A stretch of 64,000 nucleotides of DNA, taken from contig NZ_JAKZJU020000001.1 in NCBI RefSeq assembly GCF_022809315.2, positions 1,773,001 through 1,837,000 of the forward strand, read 5' to 3'. Both the position numbers and the translations under genes were made by a program. Positions 25,032 to 33,520 of the stretch are shown one piece after another. This DNA is from Mesosutterella faecium (GTDB taxonomy: Bacteria > Pseudomonadota > Gammaproteobacteria > Burkholderiales > Burkholderiaceae_F). The stretch's first letter is position 1; the number at the start of each line of letters is the position of its first letter. The notes below the pieces were generated by a model. That model worked only from the letters and a program-made list of their open reading frames with translations. It ran no database searches and was not told the origin of the DNA.

Positions 25032-25442
25032 TCAGCCGAGCTTCGCGTAGTCTTCGTCGGCGACCGGCTCGCACCACTCCGTGCGGGCGCCCTCGCCCGG
25101 GACTTCGATCGCGAGATGCTGGAACCAGCTGTCCTTCGCGGCCCCGTGCCAGTGCTTGACGCCTGCCGGAATGTGGACGACGTCGCCCGGCTTCAGGACC
25201 TGCGCCTCCTTTCCCCACTCCTGGTACCAGCCGCGGCCCGCGGTGACAAGCAGCATCTGCCCGCCGCCTTTCTCTGCGTGGTGGATGTGCCAGTTGTTGC
25301 GGCACCCGGGCTCGAAAGTGACGTTGCCCACCGTCACCTGCTCGGTGGAGAGCATGTTGAGGTAGCTCGTCCCGATGAAAAACTTTCCGTAGGGGTTCAC
25401 GTCTCCCGTCGGGAATACGCTCATTTCCTTCTTTTCTGCCAT
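25032..25442 (-). CDS. Cupin-domain protein
   Basis: 136 residues from the ATG at 25442 (AAAGGAAC upstream). A single cupin barrel has motif 1 in NNWHIHHAEKGGGQML and motif 2 in LKPGDVVHIPAGVKHWHG, giving the histidine metal site. Small cupins of this type occur with carboxymuconolactone decarboxylase-like proteins and as (R)-mandelonitrile lyase-like enzymes; the activity is unknown. Single gene, with an AG/CT-rich hairpin about 24980-25015 after its stop. Confidence 0.8.
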   Translation of the reverse strand: MAEKKEMSVFPTGDVNPYGKFFIGTSYLNMLSTEQVTVGNVTFEPGCRNNWHIHHAEKGGGQMLLVTAGRGWYQEWGKEAQVLKPGDVVHIPAGVKHWHGAAKDSWFQHLAIEVPGEGARTEWCEPVADEDYAKLG

Positions 25443-25602
25443 TCCAATTGTTCCTTTAACAAGCTGAATCAAAGCCTGTGGGCATTGTAGGCATGAGCTC
25501 AAATGATGTTAAATGCCGATTTATTATCCGATTGGATTCCTGTTTTGCATGAATGGGGCACCGTTTTGCCAGGGAGCACCTCCTTTCGGAATCAGGCCTC
25601 CG

Positions 25603-26742
25603 TCAGCTGAAAATCCGCTGACAGTCTCCGGGGAGCACGATTTCCACTGCGCTGTCCGGATAAAGCTCCTGAAATTTGGCGACGCCCCGAGAATGCTGGG
25701 TTTTATCGGAAAGCTTGCATTCAAAGGCATGGATTTTCTGGTCCCGCACTTCCACCAGATCCACTTCGGCCGGATTGTGCCCCGTGTTTCTCCAAAAATA
25801 GATTTGAGTGAAGTCGCGCTGGATGTCGTGCATTTTCACCCTTTCCATGAAGAAGAAATTCTCCCAGAGCGCCCCGGCGTCCTCTCTTTCGGCAAGCGGC
25901 GCGAAATTGTGAATCAGCGCATTGCGGATCCCGTTGTCGAAGAAATAAATCTTTTTGCCTTTTTTGAGTTCCGAGGCGAGGTTTTTGGAAAAGGACGGAC
26001 AGACCCTGACGATCGAGGACTGCTCGAGCTTGCCGATGTAAGCCTCCACGGTGGGGCGGGTGAGCCCGCACTCGCGCGCCAGGCCGTCGTAGGAAACTTC
26101 GGATCCCACCGAATAAGCGAGCAACTGCACGAGCATCCGGAATTTATCAAGCCGGCGCACCGGCGTTTGTTCCAGAAGATCCCGCAGAAGCAGTCCGTCG
26201 CAGTAATCCTCCAGGAAGGCGCGGCCCCCTTCAGGATCCGTGAAGACGTTGGGCATCATCCCGGACACTAAAAACTGATCGAGGCGGCCGTTGACATACC
26301 CCCAGCTCGCATGTTCGGCTATTTCCTTCAAAGACAATGGCCACATCCGCCGGGATACAACCCTGCCCAGCGCGGACTCCTTGATGGAGGCGAGGTAAAG
26401 GGGGGAAGAGCTCGTGAGGAAGATGCGGTCAGGCTTTTCCAGCCGCTCATTGGCATCCACAAGCATTTTCACGATATTGCCGATGTCCGGGATTTTGTGA
26501 GCCTCGTCGATCACCAGGGTCGGGGCCTGCAGCAGCGCATTGCGGACATCTCCGGCAGTCTGGAAGCGCAGGCTTCTCGCCGCCTCGGGCGTATCGCCGA
26601 TGTACCACCTGGCATTGGCCGTGCCTACAAGCTCTTCGAGCAGGGTGGTCTTCCCCACCCGGCGGGGTCCGAAAACGGCAACAGCCTTGGACGGCGTGCC
26701 ACGGGCGACTTCAGGCATGAGGAGGCGGTGGATTAAGGACAT
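25603..26742 (-). CDS. DUF4143-type AAA ATPase
   Basis: 379 residues from the ATG at 26742; no good ribosome site is visible. Walker A is GPRRVGKTT at 25-33, Walker B LVIDEAHKI, and the sensor region LTSSSPLY. The C-terminal half is the DUF4143 domain with a winged-helix part (YDGLARECGLTRPTVEAYIGKLEQS) and a PD-(D/E)XK-like stretch (VDLVEVRDQKIHAFECKLS). The ATPase family is widespread and uncharacterised, often in mobile or toxin-antitoxin contexts. The gene and its promoter are poorer in GC than the neighbours, suggesting acquisition. Confidence 0.8.
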   Translation of the reverse strand: MSLIHRLLMPEVARGTPSKAVAVFGPRRVGKTTLLEELVGTANARWYIGDTPEAARSLRFQTAGDVRNALLQAPTLVIDEAHKIPDIGNIVKMLVDANERLEKPDRIFLTSSSPLYLASIKESALGRVVSRRMWPLSLKEIAEHASWGYVNGRLDQFLVSGMMPNVFTDPEGGRAFLEDYCDGLLLRDLLEQTPVRRLDKFRMLVQLLAYSVGSEVSYDGLARECGLTRPTVEAYIGKLEQSSIVRVCPSFSKNLASELKKGKKIYFFDNGIRNALIHNFAPLAEREDAGALWENFFFMERVKMHDIQRDFTQIYFWRNTGHNPAEVDLVEVRDQKIHAFECKLSDKTQHSRGVAKFQELYPDSAVEIVLPGDCQRIFS

Positions 26743-27068
26743 AGTTAAAAAATATATTTTCGAATTTTGATACAAAAATCGTAAATACAGTATACAAATT
26801 TTGTAAGCGGCCGACTTACTGCCTCAGATTCGGAAATGCGCCTGAGGCTTCGCCATTCGAACAAAACGGGCCTGAGCTCCTCTCGTTTCTCCGCCGGGCG
26901 CAAAGACCTAAGATTTTGTCATTTTGCACAATTATTTCTTGCACTTTGCGCCCTTTTGTACAAAACACCCCGTCCGTAGAATCGGAAAGCGTCCTGAAGG
27001 CGGGAAAGCGTCAAAGTTCCAGCCCCTCGAAAAGCACAGCAGCAAAACCCCAAGGAGAGAACAACAGC
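26743..27068. promoter_or_regulatory. Divergent promoter region with repeated TTTTG/CAAAA palindromes
   Basis: Between the DUF4143 ATPase and the porin lie three palindromes of similar sequence: TTTTG-ATA-CAAAA at 26765-26777, TACAAA-T-TTTGTA at 26793-26805, and TTTTGTACAAAA at 26954-26965. The first two sit at the ATPase start and may be its autoregulatory operator. The third lies in the AT-rich porin leader. A shared DNA-binding protein is possible. No gene is seen in the region. Confidence 0.5.
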
Positions 27069-28217
27069 ATGAAACTCGCGAAACTATTCCTCGCCGCCGC
27101 AGCCGCGGCCGCAGCGAGCGCTCCGGCCGCAGCCGCGAGCGTCACGGTCTACGGCGTCATCGATCTCGGCGTGGGCGTCGCCCACACCTCTGGCTCCAAT
27201 GCGGACGGCAGCCGCGTCGACTCGAGCACGGCCACGACGCTCAACAGCGGCATGCGCAACAGCTCCCGCATCGGCTTCAAGGGCACCGAGGAGATCGGCG
27301 ACTACAAGGTGGGCTTCATCCTCGAAAACCAGTTCAAGGCGGATGACGGAACGCTGCAGACTTCCGGCACGCTCTGGGAGCGCGAGGCGTCGCTTTCGGT
27401 GGCCGGCCCCTTCGGCAAGGTGAGTGCCGGACACCTGGGACTGCTCAAAGGCGTGGTGGGCTCCACCTCGCTCATGAACTCCTACCGCGTGAACCCCTTC
27501 GGCTCCAACCTGAGCAAGTTTGCGGGCGGCTACAAGGCCTACACGACCGGCACGGCCTGGTACGCGGACAACGCGATCGTCTACTCGACGCCGAAGATGG
27601 GCGGCCTGGACCTGCACTTCCAGTACTCGAACGCCTATTCGGGCCAGGAAGGCGCGACCTACAACAAGAAGGCGCGCTACTTCGCGGCTGCCGCCCGCTA
27701 CATGTCCGGCCCCCTCTTCCTGCAGGCGATCGCCGACACCACGAACCTGGGAAGCGAGGCGGGCGGAGCCTCGCGCGCCCAGACCGACCGGGTGAGCCGC
27801 GACCCGATGTCGCTCAACGTCTCGGCCGCCTATGACTTCGGCGTCGTCAAGCCCTATCTCATCGCCGAAGTCTTCAAGGACAGCACGCTCAACACCGTGG
27901 GCAGCTGGATCGCCGCGAAAAGCGGCAAGGGCTACGACGGCGCGGGCGGCACCTTCGTGCTGCAGTTCCCTGCCTTCGGCGGAAAGGCGAAAATCGGCGG
28001 CGGGTTCATGAAGGCGGAGCTCTCCGAGTCGACGCCGGATCTTAAAAAGAGCGACATCCGGCGCTGGGGCGTGAGCGCGGGCTTCGACTATGTCCTCACG
28101 AAGAGGACCCACCTCTACACGAACGCGGGCTACGTGGACCAGAAGGAAGAGGTCACAAACGGCACGAACCGCAGGCACGGCGCGGAGTTCGTGCTGGGCA
28201 CGGTGCATTACTTCTAA
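27069..28217 (+). CDS. Outer-membrane porin (Gram-negative general porin family)
   Basis: 382 residues from the ATG at 27069 (AAGGAGAGAACAACAGC upstream). A Sec signal with an unusual Ala run (LFLAAAAAAAASAPAAAA) is cleaved before SVTVYGVIDLGVG, the start of the first beta-strand of the betaproteobacterial porins. The chain ends in the expected C-terminal phenylalanine (LGTVHYF), the recognition signal of the BAM machinery. It allows passive diffusion of small solutes. It shares family and layout with the porin at 53.8-54.9 kb but is clearly divergent in sequence. Confidence 0.87.
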   Translation: MKLAKLFLAAAAAAAASAPAAAASVTVYGVIDLGVGVAHTSGSNADGSRVDSSTATTLNSGMRNSSRIGFKGTEEIGDYKVGFILENQFKADDGTLQTSGTLWEREASLSVAGPFGKVSAGHLGLLKGVVGSTSLMNSYRVNPFGSNLSKFAGGYKAYTTGTAWYADNAIVYSTPKMGGLDLHFQYSNAYSGQEGATYNKKARYFAAAARYMSGPLFLQAIADTTNLGSEAGGASRAQTDRVSRDPMSLNVSAAYDFGVVKPYLIAEVFKDSTLNTVGSWIAAKSGKGYDGAGGTFVLQFPAFGGKAKIGGGFMKAELSESTPDLKKSDIRRWGVSAGFDYVLTKRTHLYTNAGYVDQKEEVTNGTNRRHGAEFVLGTVHYF

Positions 28218-28441
28218 AGACCGGCCGGATCGTCCCGGAGAGGCGGGAGAGCCTGCAGGTTTTCCCCGCCCCCTTCCGCCCGGCTCCTTCCTCGCCCGGC
28301 CGCTCCTTTTCTCTTCCGGAGGGACAGGGACGGACCGGGTGAAAAGGCTCGCATCCCTCCCGCCGATGCGCTATGTTTGAGTGAGCGGCGCAGACAGCGC
28401 GCCCCCGCACTGCCTGCGCGTGCTTCGGGGAGGGAACTCTC

Positions 28442-28699
28442 ATGAAATGCTTCAACCTATGCTTTGACGCAGCCGCCGTCGTGTTCCTCACGCTCTTCAA
28501 CCGCTTCGTGCTGCATGACATCATCGCCCGCGACGGGCTGCTGCGCTATGTTCCGCCCGACTTGGTCTCGGGCTCCAGGGGCTTTGTGATCGCAGTGCTG
28601 GGCGGCATCGCGTTCATCGTCGCAAACGGCGCGGCCTTCTGCTGGGCCAGGCGCGAGCTGCGGGCCCGAGGCGGCCGCTTCTCGCGGCTTCTCGGCTGA
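28442..28699 (+). CDS. Small membrane protein, tandem copy 1
   Basis: 85 residues. Helix 1 (AAAVVFLTLF) and helix 2 (GFVIAVLGGIAFIVANGAAF) flank the conserved loop IIARDGLLRYVPPDLVSGSR, and a basic tail ends GGRFSRLLG. GGGAGGGAACTC precedes the ATG. It is about 75 percent identical to the next gene, so the pair arose by tandem duplication. No known family. The loop between the helices is the most conserved part and may be functional. Confidence 0.7.
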   Translation: MKCFNLCFDAAAVVFLTLFNRFVLHDIIARDGLLRYVPPDLVSGSRGFVIAVLGGIAFIVANGAAFCWARRELRARGGRFSRLLG

Positions 28700-28726
28700 G
28701 GGCTCGAAAGCCGCAGGCCCTGTGGA

Positions 28727-28993
28727 ATGGATGAAATGAAATACTTTCTTATTCTCTTCAACGCCCTCGCGATCGTGTTCCTCGTCCTTTTCGACCGCTT
28801 CGTGCTGCACTACATCATCGCGCGCGACGGGCTGCTGCGCTACGTGCCGCCCGAGTGGGTCTCGGGCTCCAGGGGCTTTGTCCTCGCGGTGCTCGGAGCC
28901 ATCGTGTTTCTCGCCGTGAACGGTTCGGCCTTCTGCTGGGCCAGGCACGAACTGCGGGTCCACGGCGGGCGCTTCTCGCGGCTTCTCGGCTGA
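28727..28993 (+). CDS. Small membrane protein, tandem copy 2
   Basis: 88 residues from the ATG at 28727. A second in-frame ATG at 28736 matches the start of copy 1 and may be the true start. Helix 1 (ILFNALAIVFLVLFDRFVL), loop IIARDGLLRYVPPEWVSGSR, helix 2 and the C-terminal GGRFSRLLG repeat copy 1 almost exactly. Both genes lie 27 bases apart and are probably co-transcribed. Function unknown. Confidence 0.7.
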   Translation: MDEMKYFLILFNALAIVFLVLFDRFVLHYIIARDGLLRYVPPEWVSGSRGFVLAVLGAIVFLAVNGSAFCWARHELRVHGGRFSRLLG

Positions 28994-29017
28994 AAAAGAA
29001 GCTGGGCGCCCTCCCCC

Positions 29018-29461
29018 TCAGGCCCCCTTGAGGGCCTCGAGCACCTGCGCGGCGTGCCCCGCGGCCTTCACCTTCCGCCATTCAAAGGCAATCTTCCCGT
29101 CCTTCCCGATCACGAAGGTGCTCCGCACGACCCCCTGCACCTTCCGGCCGTACATATTCTTTTCATGGATCACGTCGAACTGCCTGCAGACCTTTTCCTC
29201 CGGGTCCGAAAGCAGCGTGATCCCGAGCCCGTAGCGGCAGATGAAATTCCGGTGGCTCTTCTGGGAGTCCCGCGAGACGCCCGCCACCGTGTAGCCCAGC
29301 TTTCGGAACTCGCCTGCAAGCTCCGTGAACTCGCGCGCCTCCGTCGTGCAGCCGCTCGTGCTGTCCTTCGGATAGAAATACAGCACCAGGGGCAGGTGCT
29401 CTGAAGCCTTGAACTCGGCTCCGTCCGAGTCCGGCAGCGTGAAATCGGTGTTCTCCGTCAT
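29018..29461 (-). CDS. bcp: BCP-type thioredoxin-dependent peroxiredoxin
   Basis: 147 residues. The peroxidatic cysteine is in YPKDSTSGCTTEAREF, with the usual PxxxTxxC frame. E. coli Bcp has a resolving cysteine five residues later, which is replaced here (GCTTEARE), so the protein would work as a 1-Cys or distal-resolving type; other cysteines occur in NFICRYG and KVCRQF. It removes hydroperoxides using thioredoxin in the cytoplasm. The 5' end lies 45 bases from the LysR gene stop and the two are on the same strand. Confidence 0.87.
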   Translation of the reverse strand: MTENTDFTLPDSDGAEFKASEHLPLVLYFYPKDSTSGCTTEAREFTELAGEFRKLGYTVAGVSRDSQKSHRNFICRYGLGITLLSDPEEKVCRQFDVIHEKNMYGRKVQGVVRSTFVIGKDGKIAFEWRKVKAAGHAAQVLEALKGA

Positions 29462-29506
29462 GGCTCCCTCCAGCCGTTGATGAGTGTCAATGCCTCCAGT
29501 TTAGCC

Positions 29507-30457
29507 TCAGGCGACCCAGCGGTACTCCTTCGCGGTGTGCTCCATCATGCGGTTCACCCGGGCCTCGAGCCAGTCAAGGAAGTAGCGCACGCGCCGCTTC
29601 CTGTAGGCGTTTCCCGGCGCGAAGAGGCAGAGCATGCGCGGGGGGCGGCTCCAGCCGCGCATCACGGGCTGGATCTGCCCGTCATGCAGCCCCTCGATCG
29701 CGAAATAAAAGGCGAGGTCGGGGATGATCCCGCCGCCCAGCACCATGGCGTCCCTCGCGTTGATCTGGCTGTTGAAAGTCATCGAGCGCTTCCACTCGAG
29801 CTTTTCGGCCACGGAGCCGTGCGTGAGGTAAGTGACGGAGCGGCGGTTGGGCATGTTGAGGAGTACCCCGAGGTGCTGCGCGCAGGCCGAAGGACTCTCG
29901 GGCTCGCCGAAGCGCTGCAAATAAAGGGGAGAGGCGCAGGCGATGAAGGGCATCTCGCCGCACTCGCGCACGACCATGCCGGGAGGCAGCTCTTCGGTGG
30001 GCATGTAGGTCATCACGACGTCGTTGCCTGAGGCGGCCGAGAGCACGTCCATCACGCCGGTCGTCATCTCGTGCAGCTCGAGCACGATGTCCGGGTTCGA
30101 CATCTGGAATTCGACGAGCGCGGGGGTGAGGAAGACCTGGCGGAAGCCTGCGGTGGAGGAGACGCGGATGCGGCCCGCGAGCTTGTCCACGTCGTCCTCG
30201 AGCTCGGCAAGCATGTCCTGGTTGAGCTTTGTGATCCCGGAGGCGTAGCGGTAGAAGATCTCACCTTCCTTCGTAAGCCTCATCGGGCGCGTCTGCCGGT
30301 TGAAAAGCGGCACCCCGACGTCGTGCTCGAGCTGCCGGATCGTACGGAACGCGTTGCTCGGCTCCACCCCGAGCTCGAGGCTCGCCCGCTTCACGCTCAT
30401 GAAGTTCACCGTCTCGCAGAAAACCTTCAGGTTTTCGATGTTTTCATATTTTTTCAT
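29507..30457 (-). CDS. LysR-family transcriptional regulator, divergent from aspartase
   Basis: 316 residues. The N-terminal winged helix is ENLKVFCETVNFMSVKRASLELGVEPSNAFRTIRQLEHDVGVPLFNR, followed by the periplasmic-binding-like effector domain. It diverges from aspA with a 182-base region between. ATCAATTTTGAT, a perfect 12-base palindrome at 30464-30475, lies directly before its start and could be an autoregulatory site. It is a good candidate for aspartate- or fumarate-responsive control of aspA, but the ligand is not shown. Confidence 0.85.
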   Translation of the reverse strand: MKKYENIENLKVFCETVNFMSVKRASLELGVEPSNAFRTIRQLEHDVGVPLFNRQTRPMRLTKEGEIFYRYASGITKLNQDMLAELEDDVDKLAGRIRVSSTAGFRQVFLTPALVEFQMSNPDIVLELHEMTTGVMDVLSAASGNDVVMTYMPTEELPPGMVVRECGEMPFIACASPLYLQRFGEPESPSACAQHLGVLLNMPNRRSVTYLTHGSVAEKLEWKRSMTFNSQINARDAMVLGGGIIPDLAFYFAIEGLHDGQIQPVMRGWSRPPRMLCLFAPGNAYRKRRVRYFLDWLEARVNRMMEHTAKEYRWVA

Positions 30458-30463
30458 TTAGTG

Positions 30464-30475
30464 ATCAATTTTGAT
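30464..30475. promoter_or_regulatory. Palindromic candidate LysR site
   Basis: ATCAA-TT-TTGAT, a perfect 12-base palindrome 7 bases upstream of the LysR start codon and 165 bases upstream of aspA, in an AT-rich stretch. LysR proteins often bind such sites near their own promoters. Confidence 0.5.
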
Positions 30476-30639
30476 TCATTAATGGCTTAATTTACCCTTT
30501 ACTAAACCATGTTTGATATACAGAATATGTCCTAGGCGATAAGGATTAGGCCAGTTCTGATAATCCCGCCTGAAGATCTATATCACGGACGGCTCTCCGC
30601 GCAGCGGCGCGCAGGCCTTCAGTTTTAAGGAGATGAAGA

Positions 30640-32040
30640 ATGTCTCGTATCGAACACGATTTCCTTGGCGACCTTGAGATCCCGGACAATGTCTACTACG
30701 GCGTGCAGTCCATGCGCGGCAAGGAGAACTTCCACATCACCGAGCACTCCATGCGCGAGGACAAGTACTTCATCGAGGCCTTCGCCCAGGTGAAGAAGGC
30801 CGCCGCCCGCACGAACAAGGAGCTGGGCACGATTCCGGCCAACGTCGCCGACGCCCTCATCTCCGCCTGCGACGATCTGCTCGCGGGAAAGTACCACGAC
30901 CAGTTCGTGACCGACTGGCTGCAGGGCGGCGCGGGCACCTCGACCAACATGAACACGAACGAGGTGATCTGCAACATCGCCTGCGAGAAGCTCGGGCTGC
31001 CCAAGGGCTCCCAGAAGCAGGTCTCGCCCAACGACCACGCGAACTTCGGCCAGTCCACGAACGACACCTATCCGACCGCGCTGCACCTCGCGATGTACCT
31101 GCGCTCTGAGGATCTGCTCAAGGCCCTCGAGCAGCTGCGCGACTCCTTCTACAAGAAGGCCGATGAATTCAAGAACGTGCTCAAGATGGGCCGCACCCAC
31201 CTGCAGGACGCCGTCCCGATGTCGATGGGCCAGGAGTTCCACGGCTGGGGCCGCACGATCGAGGACGAGATTGAGACGATCAAGGACGCCCAGAAGCATC
31301 TGCGCGTGATCAACCTGGGCGGCACCGCGATCGGCACCACCGTCACCTGCCATCCGGACTATCCGGCGAAGGCCGTGAAGTACCTCTCCGAGCAGACCGG
31401 GATCGATTTCCACAACAGCACGGACCTCATCGCCGCCACCTCCGACTGCGGCGCCTATGTCGCGATCTCCTCGGCCTTAAAGAGCCTCGCCGTGAAGCTC
31501 ACGAAGGTCTGCAACGACATCAGGCTCCTTGCCTCGGGCCCCCGCACGGGTCTGTCCGAAATCAACCTGCCGATGCGCCAGCCTGGCTCCTCGATCATGC
31601 CGGGGAAGGTGAACCCGGTGATCCCGGAAGTGACCAACCAGGCCTGCTTCCTCGCTATCGGCCTTGACACCACCGTGATGCTCGCCGCCTCCGCCGGCCA
31701 GCTCGAGCTCAACGTGATGGAGCCTGTGATCTCGTTTGCGGTCTTCACCTCGATGAAGGTCCTCACGAACGCCATGATCACGCTGCGCGAGAAGTGCGTC
31801 GACGGCATCACCGCGAACGCCGAGCACACGAAGGACCTCGTCATGAACTCCCTCGGGATCGTGACGCTGCTCAAGCCCCACTTCGGCTACATGCTGTGCG
31901 CCGAGATGGCGAAGGAAGGCTACCTGCAGCACAAGTCCCTGCACCAGATCGTGGTCGAAGAGCGTAAGCTGATGAGCGAGGAAAAGTGGAACGAAGTGTT
32001 CTCCTTCCAGAACCTCATCGCCCCGAAGTTCGAGATGTAA
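30640..32040 (+). CDS. aspA: Aspartate ammonia-lyase (aspartase)
   Basis: 466 residues, full length. AAGGAGATGAAGA precedes the ATG. The start RIEHDFLGDLEIPDNVYYGVQ and the signature GSSIMPGKVNP near residue 316 identify the aspartase/fumarase family; the aspartase branch is favoured by overall sequence and neighbourhood. It deaminates L-aspartate to fumarate and ammonia. Fumarate can then be reduced by the exported flavoproteins in this window. It is followed by tandem terminators and by an aspartate racemase-like gene, and preceded by a divergent LysR gene. Codon use is strongly biased, suggesting high expression. Confidence 0.93.
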   Translation: MSRIEHDFLGDLEIPDNVYYGVQSMRGKENFHITEHSMREDKYFIEAFAQVKKAAARTNKELGTIPANVADALISACDDLLAGKYHDQFVTDWLQGGAGTSTNMNTNEVICNIACEKLGLPKGSQKQVSPNDHANFGQSTNDTYPTALHLAMYLRSEDLLKALEQLRDSFYKKADEFKNVLKMGRTHLQDAVPMSMGQEFHGWGRTIEDEIETIKDAQKHLRVINLGGTAIGTTVTCHPDYPAKAVKYLSEQTGIDFHNSTDLIAATSDCGAYVAISSALKSLAVKLTKVCNDIRLLASGPRTGLSEINLPMRQPGSSIMPGKVNPVIPEVTNQACFLAIGLDTTVMLAASAGQLELNVMEPVISFAVFTSMKVLTNAMITLREKCVDGITANAEHTKDLVMNSLGIVTLLKPHFGYMLCAEMAKEGYLQHKSLHQIVVEERKLMSEEKWNEVFSFQNLIAPKFEM

Positions 32041-32090
32041 CTTCGGCGACGGGGAACCCGCAAGAGGCCTGAAAAAGGCCCTCGGGCTCC

Positions 32091-32132
32091 GGCCGGAGGG
32101 CGGAAGAGTCCGCCCCTCCGGCCTCGCTTTTT
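32091..32132 (+). terminator. Terminator 1 after aspA
   Basis: GGCCGGAGGGCGGA and TCCGCCCCTCCGGCC form a long GC-rich stem with one bulge (32091-32124), then TCGCTTTTT. It ends about 50 bases after the aspA stop. Confidence 0.8.
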
Positions 32133-32143
32133 GGCTGGATCAG

Positions 32144-32180
32144 GCGCAGTCCGCTTTTTCGAAGGGGACTGCGCTTTTTT
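32144..32180 (+). terminator. Terminator 2, in tandem, upstream of the racemase-like gene
   Basis: GCGCAGTCC (32144-32152) pairs perfectly with GGACTGCGC (32166-32174), followed by six Ts. It lies only 16 bases before the racemase-like start, so that gene depends on read-through or on anti-termination. Confidence 0.8.
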
Positions 32181-32195
32181 ATAAGGAATCAGCTC

Positions 32196-33314
32196 ATGAT
32201 GAACACACTGAAGATTGGCGTTGTGGCGGGAATCCTGCCCGCCAGGGCTTATGAATTCACTTCCGCGGTCGAGGAAGTCTCACGCGAGACGGGCCGCGAG
32301 GCCGAAATCCTGCACGACTGGGAGGCCCTGCGGACGGACGGAGAGGACGAGCTCACGAGGCTGCGCGACGAGAAGATGCTCGCCTGCGACGCCGCGCTGC
32401 GGCTTCAGGCGAAGGGCGCCGACGTGATCGTGATCCCGAGCGCCCGCGTCTCCGGGTACCTCCCGGAGCTGCAGGCCGAACTCACCACGCCGGTGGTCGC
32501 CCTGGGGCCCGAAGACTGCCCGGACTGCGCCGCGAAGAAGCTCTTCGAGTCTGCTCCGAAGCCGGTCGCACGCGGCTTCAGGCTCGGCCTGATCGGCGGG
32601 CTCGGGCCCGCGGCCACCGTGGACCTCTTCAACAAGATCGTGAAGGCGACGCCCGCGAAGACCGACCAAGAGCACTTCAAGCTCATGATCGACGAGGATC
32701 CGCAGATTCCGGACCGCACGGCCTGCCTGCTCGCCGGCGGCACTGATCCCACGATCTCCCTCTACCACACCGCGAAGCGCCTCCAGGACAACGGGTGCGA
32801 CGCGATCATCATCCCCTGCAACACGGCCCACGCCTTCCTGCCCTACATTACGCGGCGCATCCGCGTGCCCTTCATCGACATGCAGGTGGCGGCGCTCGAA
32901 GACATCCAGAAGCGCTTCAAGGAGCCCAGAATCGGGCTGCTTGCCACCTCCGGCACCGTGAAGACCGGCATCTACTCGAAGAAGGCCGAAAAGATGGGGC
33001 TGCCGCTTTTCGTCCCCGACGAGGAGCACCAGAAGCTCGTGATGTCTGCCATCTACGGCCCGAAGGGCGCCAAGGCGGGCTACACCGAGGGCGAATGCCG
33101 CGATCAGCTGCTCGCCGCCGCCGAGTACATGGTGCGCGAGAAGGGCTGCAACGTGCTCATCCTCGGCTGCACGGAGCTGCCGCTGATCCTGGACGAGACC
33201 GATGCCTTCCCGATCGCCGGGACCACGGTCGCGATCGTCGATCCGACCGCGGTGCTCGCGCGCAAGGTCGCCAAGCTCGCGATGGACGAGAACGCAAAGC
33301 GCGGGGCGAGGTAA
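32196..33314 (+). CDS. Aspartate/glutamate racemase-family protein with N-terminal extension
   Basis: 372 residues, about 140 longer than a normal racemase. The C-terminal two thirds carry both catalytic cysteine motifs, IIPCNTAHAF and ILGCTELPL, the hallmark of aspartate racemases. The N-terminal 125 residues (KIGVVAGILPARAYEF...ADVIVIPSARVSGYLPELQ) resemble a racemase half without its cysteine. It would interconvert L- and D-aspartate or a related amino acid in the cytoplasm. It lies 155 bases after aspA and follows AAGGAATC; a second ATG at 32199 is possible. Confidence 0.8.
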   Translation: MMNTLKIGVVAGILPARAYEFTSAVEEVSRETGREAEILHDWEALRTDGEDELTRLRDEKMLACDAALRLQAKGADVIVIPSARVSGYLPELQAELTTPVVALGPEDCPDCAAKKLFESAPKPVARGFRLGLIGGLGPAATVDLFNKIVKATPAKTDQEHFKLMIDEDPQIPDRTACLLAGGTDPTISLYHTAKRLQDNGCDAIIIPCNTAHAFLPYITRRIRVPFIDMQVAALEDIQKRFKEPRIGLLATSGTVKTGIYSKKAEKMGLPLFVPDEEHQKLVMSAIYGPKGAKAGYTEGECRDQLLAAAEYMVREKGCNVLILGCTELPLILDETDAFPIAGTTVAIVDPTAVLARKVAKLAMDENAKRGAR

Positions 33315-33373
33315 CAGGCTCCGCATTAAGCGCCGTCTCCGGCGCTTTAAGGCCCCGGGACCCGGGGCCCGCG

Positions 33374-33406
33374 CCCCGCGGGGACTGTCCCCCGCGGGGA
33401 TTTTTG
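33374..33406 (+). terminator. Terminator of the racemase-like gene
   Basis: CCCCGCGGGG at 33374-33383 and again at 33390-33399 pair across ACTGTC, followed by ATTTTTG. Confidence 0.8.
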
Positions 33407-33520
33407 TCTCTCTGGCCCCTGTTTAAGCGAGTTGTTTCCGCTTTGTATCCCGCAGAACACTTCGTAGCACTTTTAAACCCCTGATTTCAGGCTTCTCCGG
33501 TAAAGTTCTTTCCGTGCGAT

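Noticed and set aside
30513..30528. TTGATATACAGAAT upstream of aspA as an FNR site
   Set aside because: Only one half fits the TTGAT-N4-ATCAA consensus.
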